A stretch of 25,281 bases of DNA from a virus, in the IMG/VR virus record IMGVR_UViG_3300045950_000075, positions 1 through 25,281 of that record; one strand, 5' to 3'. The translations under genes were made by a program, and so were the position numbers. The notes beneath the pieces were generated by a model. The model searched no databases, was not told where the DNA came from, and worked only from the letters and a program-made list of their open reading frames with translations. Below, piece by piece: positions 19,942-25,281 of the stretch; within the stretch, counting starts at the first letter, position 1; each line of letters begins with the position of its first letter.

Positions 19942-20448
19942 GTGGCGACTCATTGGCAGAGTATCCTCGGTCATGCGACGTTACCCGATACTTCGGGGAA
20001 TGTCTTTTGGGAACCATACTCGGTCAAGGCAACGAATGACCAGTGGAGACACGGCGTCTGGATCTTTAATGACACTGCGACGCGCCTCCTGCTCTATGGA
20101 CAGTTTGTCGTGCCACAGAACTACGTTGGTTCGGCGAAGGTTTATCCTGTGTGGACCTCAACAGCAACTACTGGGAATGTTGTATGGGACTTCGATTACC
20201 GCACGGTGGGTGGCGATGATACAACGAGCCTTGACCAGGCTGGTACGGAGGAGGCGCTCACTGTTACGGATGCTGCGCCGACTGCGGCACACCGTCGTCT
20301 GACTCCTTCGATGACCCCTACAGCGGGCAATTTTTCCGCTGGGGAGACGGTAGAGTTTCTCTTGGCTAGGGACGGTGCAAATGCGAGTGACACGATGGCA
20401 GCAGCAGTGATTCTCTTCGATCTTCTCTTTGAGTACGCGGATGCCTAA
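19942..20448 (+). CDS. Beta-rich tail or fibre protein
   Basis: A 168-residue protein. GTG 19942 is chosen because it has a TAAGGAGA site (19934-19941) and avoids a long overlap with the previous gene. The protein has many Thr, Val, Trp and Tyr residues in alternating strands (RHGVWIFNDTATRLLLYGQFVVPQNYVG, AKVYPVWTSTATTGNVVWDFDYRTVGG). The C-terminal FSAGETVEFLLARDGANASDTMA and VILFDLLFEY give a jelly-roll-like end, as in carbohydrate-binding virion proteins. The stop overlaps the next ATG by one base (TAATG), so translation is coupled. Function inferred only from fold-like pattern and place. Confidence 0.6.
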   Translation: MATHWQSILGHATLPDTSGNVFWEPYSVKATNDQWRHGVWIFNDTATRLLLYGQFVVPQNYVGSAKVYPVWTSTATTGNVVWDFDYRTVGGDDTTSLDQAGTEEALTVTDAAPTAAHRRLTPSMTPTAGNFSAGETVEFLLARDGANASDTMAAAVILFDLLFEYADA

Positions 20449-21206
20449 TGGGACGATTATTTAACGACGCCGCTTTTGAGTATCTTGAAATCAACGTGGC
20501 GGTCGTCACCGCGCCTCCCTTCACACTGGCTGTATGGGGACGGTCAAATGATGCGACGGTCAACCAATGCCTCCTGTTTGTTGGGGATAAAGATGTTGTG
20601 AACCACCGCTTTGAACTCGTGATGGCGGGCGGGATAGCAGGAGACCCTATTGTGTTTTCCCGCCAAGGGGGAGGAGGGACAAATAACGTGCTGACGACAA
20701 CCGGCTTTACAACCGGGACGTGGCATCATTGTTGTGCAGTTGCTGTCGCTAACAATGACGCGCATGTGTATATTGATGGTGGCAGCGAGGGTACGAGTAC
20801 GACCAGTGTCACAGTCTCCGGTGCAGACCGCACCTCCGTGGGTCGTGCTGGAGCTTCTGAGAAAACCCGCTACATGAGTGGGGATATTGCTGAAGTGGCG
20901 ATCTGGAATGTTGCTCTTACTGATGCTGAGGTGAGTATACTTGCCAACCGCATGTCTCCCTTGCTTATGCGTCCGGGCTCACTAGTTGCCTATTGGCCTA
21001 TTATCGGTGGCTCACCAGAAGCTGATTACGCAGCGGGCAGTGCGAACAACCTCACGGTAACAGGGACGGTGATCTCTGATCATGTGCATATTCAGAAGCC
21101 GTGGAGTTGGGGGGCAGTGTGGGGAGGAATAATAGGTGCGGGTGTCGCGCCAGTGGGATGGGAGCAGTTGCTCAGTCACCGCAGGAATAGGCTGGTGAGA
21201 TTGTAA
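20448..21206 (+). CDS. LamG / concanavalin-like lectin-domain protein
   Basis: A 252-residue protein whose central part (about residues 5-180) shows the LamG signature order. An aromatic strand around FTLAVWGRSND is followed by RFELVMAGG, TGTWHHCCAVAVANNDAHVYIDGG (the usual W-H-x-A ... V-Y-x-D-G core), RYMSGDIAEVAIWNVALTDAEV and LVAYWPI. Such domains bind sugars or proteins. In a phage tail block this suggests a receptor-binding or adhesion role. The start overlaps the previous stop, and its stop overlaps the next ATG (TAATG). The C-terminus is basic (LLSHRRNRLVRL). Confidence 0.8.
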   Translation: MGRLFNDAAFEYLEINVAVVTAPPFTLAVWGRSNDATVNQCLLFVGDKDVVNHRFELVMAGGIAGDPIVFSRQGGGGTNNVLTTTGFTTGTWHHCCAVAVANNDAHVYIDGGSEGTSTTSVTVSGADRTSVGRAGASEKTRYMSGDIAEVAIWNVALTDAEVSILANRMSPLLMRPGSLVAYWPIIGGSPEADYAAGSANNLTVTGTVISDHVHIQKPWSWGAVWGGIIGAGVAPVGWEQLLSHRRNRLVRL

Positions 21207-21961
21207 TGTACCACGGGGATATTCGACTCGGTGACACCATTGATGTCAAGTTTACCACAGTCAATACCTCCGGGGTGCCGACTACCCTTGCGGGGAGCCC
21301 CACCGTTGCTGCGTACCCAGGGAACAGTACAACTGAGATTACCGCGGGGATCACGTTAACGGTTGACTTCGATGCACGCACGGGGTTGCACAACGTGCGT
21401 GTCGTTGCCACAAGTGGGAACGGCTATGTAACCGCAACAAACTACACGCTAGTGATTACCGCCGGGACGGTAGGGGGTTCGTCCGTTGTTGGATATTGTG
21501 TTGGGTCATTCTCCATTGAGGCACGTTCTGCGGTAATGCCAACCACTGCGGGTCGTACCCTTGATGTGAGTGCTGGGGGAGAGGCGGGTCTTGACTGGGC
21601 AAACATTGGGAGCCCAACAGCCTCGCAGACATTATCTGGCACCACGGTTGGGACAGCGACGGCGCTTGGGGCCGGAGCAGTCACTGCCGCAGCCATTGCC
21701 ACTGGTGCCATTGATGCCGACGCACTGGCGGCAGACGCCGTTGATGAAATTTGGGCAAAGGCAATGACCGAGCTTGGGAGTGTACCGGGGGTTACAGGGA
21801 CAGTGCTTCAGGCGCTAGAGTGGTTGTTTCTGCTGGCCCGTAACAAGATCACTCAGACCTCAACTACCCAGACCCTACGGAACGACACAGATACGGCAAC
21901 GATTGCGACGGCAGCGGTGAGTGATGACGGAACAACTGCTACCAGAAACGAATGGGCGTAA
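21206..21961 (+). CDS. Modular fibre-region protein
   Basis: A 251-residue protein. The N-terminal 105 residues look like an immunoglobulin-like beta-sandwich (GDIRLGDTIDVKFTTVN, VAAYPGN, GLHNVRVVATSGNGYVTATNYTLVITAG). The C-terminal half is Ala/Thr-rich, containing DVSAGGEAGLDWANIGSP, ATGAIDADALAADAVDEIW and WLFLLARNKITQTSTTQTLRN. This module arrangement is familiar from tail and fibre-associated proteins of many uncultured phages, usually unnamed. It could assemble as a trimer or carry other adhesins. Confidence 0.65.
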   Translation: MYHGDIRLGDTIDVKFTTVNTSGVPTTLAGSPTVAAYPGNSTTEITAGITLTVDFDARTGLHNVRVVATSGNGYVTATNYTLVITAGTVGGSSVVGYCVGSFSIEARSAVMPTTAGRTLDVSAGGEAGLDWANIGSPTASQTLSGTTVGTATALGAGAVTAAAIATGAIDADALAADAVDEIWAKAMTELGSVPGVTGTVLQALEWLFLLARNKITQTSTTQTLRNDTDTATIATAAVSDDGTTATRNEWA

Positions 21962-21964
21962 CAG

Positions 21965-22204
21965 ATGGCAACATTCCGAATGCCTGTGACAATATATGCC
22001 CTTCAAGCAGACGCCGATTTCAGGGTTGTCTGGGATGGGGGCACTCTGCGTGGCAAGAAGACAGATTGGTTGGCCTCTTCTGAGTGGGGGTTGATGGTCC
22101 TTAGTGATGAAGACATGAAGCAGTTAGAAGGTGTAGAAGAGACAGAGGAGGGGCAGAGAGAGATCGCACAGTTGCGGAATGCACTTTCTTCTGGACGCTA
22201 CTGA
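21965..22204 (+). CDS. Small unknown protein (79 aa)
   Basis: A 79-residue protein starting three bases after the preceding stop, without a strong ribosome site, so coupled translation is likely. It has an N-terminal strand part (TFRMPVTIYALQADADFRVVWDGG) and a C-terminal acidic helix (LSDEDMKQLEGVEETEEGQREIAQL). No family was recognised. Its stop shares one base with the next ATG. Confidence 0.55.
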   Translation: MATFRMPVTIYALQADADFRVVWDGGTLRGKKTDWLASSEWGLMVLSDEDMKQLEGVEETEEGQREIAQLRNALSSGRY

Positions 22205-22398
22205 TGGCTGTAGACACCCGTGATAAACGGTTTTCCTTCATGCATCTCGACCTGCCTTTCCCTGGAGTGTTTCCTAACCCAGATGGGACGATTGATGCAG
22301 GGGACCGGCTACAGTTCCTAAGAAAGTATCGTGGGATTGGCATTGGTGTTGCAGCGAAATTTCCCTATCGCCCTACGCTGAGGGCAAGAAGGAGATAG
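22204..22398 (+). CDS. Small recurrent phage protein (64 aa)
   Basis: A 64-residue protein with the pattern RFSFMHLDLPFPGVFPNPDGTID, then AGDRLQFLRKYRGIGIG. Versions of this (small Pro-rich start, P.PDGTI, DR...YRGI) recur beside fibre genes in many tailed phages; the role is not known to me. It ends in a basic tail (RPTLRARRR). The ATG overlaps the previous stop. Confidence 0.65.
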   Translation: MAVDTRDKRFSFMHLDLPFPGVFPNPDGTIDAGDRLQFLRKYRGIGIGVAAKFPYRPTLRARRR

Positions 22399-22402
22399 TA
22401 AT

Positions 22403-22648
22403 ATGACGTGGTTGCAGGTTGTGCTCATTCTGCTCGCGGGAGCAGGTATTGCGTTGGTTGGACAGATAGCATGGATTCTCTACCAGGATCACCGCTTACT
22501 CTATATGACGGTTAATCGCGTGAATCAAATTGATGCCTGGGCTGGAGCAGTTGATCGAGAGCGAAAACAACAGCAGTTTGCGATTCCCCCTTCTCCGGTT
22601 CCACCTCCACCATTAGCCGATGGAGCGGGTGACGTAGCGAAGGGGTAA
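22403..22648 (+). CDS. Single-pass membrane protein with Pro-rich tail
   Basis: An 81-residue protein with an AAGGAGATAG site (22389-22398). Residues 3-26 are a strong transmembrane helix (WLQVVLILLAGAGIALVGQIAWILY). A short charged stretch and a Pro/Ala-rich tail (SPVPPPPLADGAG) follow. The N-terminus is likely outside or in the periplasm. It could be a holin-like or inner-membrane spanin-like protein, but it has neither the lengthy coiled coil of a spanin nor two transmembrane segments. No partner was identified. Confidence 0.6.
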   Translation: MTWLQVVLILLAGAGIALVGQIAWILYQDHRLLYMTVNRVNQIDAWAGAVDRERKQQQFAIPPSPVPPPPLADGAGDVAKG

Positions 22649-22658
22649 GGAGAGAGCG

Positions 22659-24230
22659 ATGGCCAGAGTAGACTTTGACCAGCTAGAGACGTTGACTGCA
22701 AATTCAGTCCCGTTCGTTGGCTCGAATGGGGCACTCACGCAGGACAACGCTAATTTCAGTTTCAATGACACCACGGATACGCTAACAGCGAAGAATATCA
22801 CGGTTCCAACGAACCTTACGTTATCAACGTTCACGCAGAACTCTGTGCCTTTTGCTGGGGCATCTGGTCTCCTTTCGCAGGACAACGCTAATTTTGCCTG
22901 GAACGACACGACTGATACCCTCACGGCGAAGAACATCACAGTCCCAACGGCACTGACCCTTTCGTTCCTTACACAGAACTCCGTACTTTTTGCTGGCGCG
23001 TCTGGCGCTGTCTCTCAAGACAATGCGAATCTTGCGTGGAACGATACGACCGATACGCTGACGGCGAAGAACGTAACGGTTCCGACTGGCCTGACACTTT
23101 CTTTTCTCACAGCAAACTCTATCCCGTACATTGGGGCTTCGGGGGTGGTGTCACAGAACAATGCGGCACTCAACTGGAATAATGCGACCAGCACACTGAC
23201 TGCGACGAACATCACGGCGACAACTTTTACAGCGACGACCTTTACAGCCACTACTTTCACGGCAACCAACTTGATTGCCAATACCGTCTCAATGACAGCG
23301 ACATCCTCTCTAACTGGGTACGCGCCAACTGCGAACACTAGCCCGACGACAACTGGTGCATTCAAGCTCCAGACAACTACTACTTCCACTGACATCCGTG
23401 AGTACCTTATGCACGTTGGGCTGACCTCAAATCAGGGGTCAACACACACTGGCTTCAACAAACATAAGGTTGCGCTCTACGCAGCGGTTGACGCTCTGAG
23501 CGGTACTGGCGATGTATGGTCCTTCAACACAGTAGTGACGCAAAATGCTTCGTCAGGTACTTACGATGCCCAGGGGTATGAACTCGACCTCAACAACAAC
23601 AATGCTCACCGGGGGGACACAGATGCAGCTGGCGGACTTGCCGCCCCTGTTTCCTACGGGCTCACTGTTACTGGGAACGGCTCGTTTCGTTCCACAGCGG
23701 CAATCCTCATTAGTGGACCAGGGACGGGGATTTGGAACCGTGGTATTGTCATTGGTAATGCGAGTGTCACCAATGCTGTTGGTGCGCGAGGATCAAGTTT
23801 CCAAGATTTGGGCACTGCCCACAAGTCGATTGACATTCGTGGGTCTGTAACCTACGGCATCTACCAATCCCAGACTACAGCAGTCAACTATATGGCTGGC
23901 AATTCAGCGTTTGGTCTCAGCACTATAGACACCAACCCCGCTCTTGCTACAGAGGCGATAACCCTAGCTGGAGGTAAGTTTCTTGGTGGAATCAACGCTG
24001 CGGGTACAGTAGTCAAAAAGTGTATCGGAGTCACGAGTAGCGACCGGGTACAAATCAGTGGTGATGCTCTCGATATTCAGTGGGGGGTTGCACTAGTTGC
24101 CCTTGGTGGTGGGGCAGCGCCTACATTGGGAACGATTGGGGGAAGTGGTCCGGTGACGGCAGCGCAGAATAGCTGGATGCGGGTGGTTGATTCAGCGGGA
24201 GCGGCATTTTGGGTTCCTGCCTGGAAGTAG
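22659..24230 (+). CDS. Tail fibre with four 46-residue repeats
   Basis: A 523-residue protein with a GGAGAGA site. Residues 12 to about 195 are four tandem copies of a 46-residue unit (core NSVPFAGASG, QDNANFAWNDTTDTLTAKN). A short TFTAT run repeated three times (about 188-200) follows. The rest is a beta-rich region with Gly, Asn and Thr (KVALYAAVDALSGTGDVWSF, GYELDLNNNNAHRGD, AILISGPGTGIWNRGIVIG) ending in a trimeric-looking tip (NSWMRVVDSAGAAFWVPAWK). The layout, a repetitive shaft then a head, is that of homotrimeric fibres that contact the host. No chaperone or intramolecular protease motif was recognised. Confidence 0.75.
   Translation: MARVDFDQLETLTANSVPFVGSNGALTQDNANFSFNDTTDTLTAKNITVPTNLTLSTFTQNSVPFAGASGLLSQDNANFAWNDTTDTLTAKNITVPTALTLSFLTQNSVLFAGASGAVSQDNANLAWNDTTDTLTAKNVTVPTGLTLSFLTANSIPYIGASGVVSQNNAALNWNNATSTLTATNITATTFTATTFTATTFTATNLIANTVSMTATSSLTGYAPTANTSPTTTGAFKLQTTTTSTDIREYLMHVGLTSNQGSTHTGFNKHKVALYAAVDALSGTGDVWSFNTVVTQNASSGTYDAQGYELDLNNNNAHRGDTDAAGGLAAPVSYGLTVTGNGSFRSTAAILISGPGTGIWNRGIVIGNASVTNAVGARGSSFQDLGTAHKSIDIRGSVTYGIYQSQTTAVNYMAGNSAFGLSTIDTNPALATEAITLAGGKFLGGINAAGTVVKKCIGVTSSDRVQISGDALDIQWGVALVALGGGAAPTLGTIGGSGPVTAAQNSWMRVVDSAGAAFWVPAWK
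22692..23243 (+). repeat. Four tandem 138-bp repeats encoding a fibre shaft
   Basis: Units begin at 22692, 22830, 22968 and 23106, each coding for 46 residues. The middle two are most alike in protein. The fourth is degraded after its first 30 residues. DNA differences are mostly at third positions, so the copies are old and maintained as protein. A 15-base sub-repeat (TFTAT codons) follows at about 23220-23265. Confidence 0.85.
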
Positions 24231-24239
24231 GGAGTTCTC

Positions 24240-25281
24240 ATGCTCAAAGTGAATTTAACAGGCACTAAAGACGGGGTGAATGTTACTTTTACCTTGGCTT
24301 CTACCTCTGTGACAGGGGGACTAACGTTCATCGTGCATAACGGCGTGATCCAGAAAATTGTCACTTCTGCTCCGGCAGTGGGGGAATGTTCGATCTCTGG
24401 AACAACAGTAACGATGGGGCAGGCTCCAGAGGCTGCACACTCTCTCTGGGCATTTACACAAAATGCTCTAACTAAAGGACTGAAGCGTATTACAATCGAC
24501 GGCAACCAGAACGGGAGCAATACCAGCTTTGCCCTTTCTGAAACGCCAGTAGCAGGATCAAATATCATTTTACTAGTAAATGGTGTTGTGCAAGAAGAAG
24601 TTGCCGCTGGAGCTACGGCGGGCCAATTTACCATTTCCGGGACGACGATCACGTTTGGGTTAGCTCCAGTCGCTGGATGGGGACTTTTTGTTTATGCCGA
24701 AGAGACGGCCACTATTTTCATCCGCAAAGTGACCGTGACTCCTACACCAAATGGCGGGACGACCAAATTCAAGACAAATTACGTCCCTCCCAATGGATTT
24801 TCCCCACTCTTCCTTGTTTTGCACAATGGGATTGTCCAACAACAAATTCCCGATGGAACCCCTAGTACAGGGTCGTTTCTCTTGTTGCCTGACTTTTCTA
24901 TCCGCGTCGGGTTGCCACCGGAGTCCACACATATGTTCGAGGTCTACGTGGTGGGCCTCGAAGTCGGCATTGTCTCGAATATCTATCAAGTTACCTGTGG
25001 AAAGGTGGCAAATCGCTTACTGATCCTAACACAGAAACGCCTGAACATTACCGAGTGCGAGCTGGCAGTTGATACTGCCTACCGGCTGCTACTCGACAGT
25101 TACCAGTGGAGCCACCTCTATGTTGAGGGGGCATTTGCTACGGAGGCTCTGAAGTCTGCTGGGACAGTCAGCGTCGTCAAAGATTCTACTGTGGTCACGG
25201 GGGCAAACACCGGACTGTTGACAACAGATGTAGGCCGGTATTTTCGTATCAGCACACAGAGTAGCTTTTACACAATCACGA
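24240..25281 (+). CDS. Modular beta-repeat virion protein (3' truncated)
   Basis: At least 347 codons from ATG 24240, running off the window end with no stop. A GGAG site (24231-24234) precedes it. Three related beta-sandwich-like units of about 80 residues appear (starts near VNLTGTKDGVNVTFTLA, TIDGNQNGSNTSFALSE, VTPTPNGGTTKF), each with a V-x-N/H-G-V/I-x-Q hairpin. After a helical linker comes a domain start containing STVVTGANTG, DVGRYFRIS and FYTIT, a motif recurrent in phage tail proteins. The shape suggests a large tail-tip or fibre protein. Confidence 0.75.
   Translation, partial: MLKVNLTGTKDGVNVTFTLASTSVTGGLTFIVHNGVIQKIVTSAPAVGECSISGTTVTMGQAPEAAHSLWAFTQNALTKGLKRITIDGNQNGSNTSFALSETPVAGSNIILLVNGVVQEEVAAGATAGQFTISGTTITFGLAPVAGWGLFVYAEETATIFIRKVTVTPTPNGGTTKFKTNYVPPNGFSPLFLVLHNGIVQQQIPDGTPSTGSFLLLPDFSIRVGLPPESTHMFEVYVVGLEVGIVSNIYQVTCGKVANRLLILTQKRLNITECELAVDTAYRLLLDSYQWSHLYVEGAFATEALKSAGTVSVVKDSTVVTGANTGLLTTDVGRYFRISTQSSFYTIT

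Noticed and set aside
22692-23243. CRISPR-like array
   Set aside because: The repeats are 138 bp, in frame and diverged at third positions, with no constant short repeat and variable spacer structure. They code for a protein shaft.
24077-24652. 191-codon minus-strand frame, and similar ones at 12302-12805 and 4810-5424
   Set aside because: All are antisense to genes with consistent codon pattern and ribosome sites, and show no recognisable domains.
19942-25281. Diversity-generating retroelement target in the fibre block
   Set aside because: No reverse transcriptase and no near-identical template repeat with adenine-specific changes was found in the window; an element outside it cannot be excluded.

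Overview
The window is about 25 kb of the late (virion) region of a tailed double-stranded DNA phage (Caudoviricetes), or of a prophage. The evidence is a head-packaging order of large terminase, portal, scaffold and major capsid protein, followed by many small structural genes, a large ejected-protein gene and a block of fibre and lectin-like genes. Nearly all genes lie on the plus strand, are tightly packed (overlaps or gaps of a few bases) and have strong Shine-Dalgarno sites. Base composition is moderate, roughly half G+C. No integrase, replication gene, tRNA, reverse transcriptase or CRISPR array was seen. The host cannot be named from this sequence.

Layout. 1-5500: terminase, two unknown small proteins, portal, two more small proteins, then a clear rho-independent terminator (5520-5545). 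5575-7000: small proteins and the scaffold. 7101-9227: the major capsid gene, split by two group I introns. The first (7215-8099) carries an HNH endonuclease reading frame in its P6 region. The second (8891 to 9145 or 9154) is about 260 nt and has no endonuclease gene. A free-standing GIY-YIG plus HNH endonuclease (9294-10199) sits just downstream, followed by a terminator (10254-10292). 10306-13324: a run of small proteins, several very basic, with one probable abundant structural protein (11479-12255). 13335-16368: a dual-specificity phosphatase, a nested arginine-rich mini-protein, and a 799-residue protein joining a lytic transglycosylase to an ADP-ribosyltransferase-like domain. 16404-17715: basic mini-proteins, a small structural protein and a coiled-coil protein. 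17731-25281: fibre and lectin-like proteins, small conserved phage proteins, a repeat-bearing fibre and a truncated modular beta-rich protein.

Mobile-DNA load. Three unrelated arrangements of homing-type endonuclease occur within 12 kb: one in an intron, one free-standing beside an intron without its own endonuclease, and one on the opposite strand at the 3' end of a fibre gene (18596-19162). The last is flanked by two divergent copies of the fibre gene's final 14 codons. This suggests the element brought its own version of the gene's C-terminus and left the old one stranded downstream.

How the genes work together (inference). The early part packages DNA and builds the capsid. The phosphatase and the transglycosylase/ART protein look like candidates for delivery into the host or action on it. 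The right-hand block probably makes the adsorption apparatus. The most notable features are the doubly interrupted capsid gene with its possible collaborative homing pair, the antisense endonuclease cassette with a duplicated gene end, and the transglycosylase-ART fusion.
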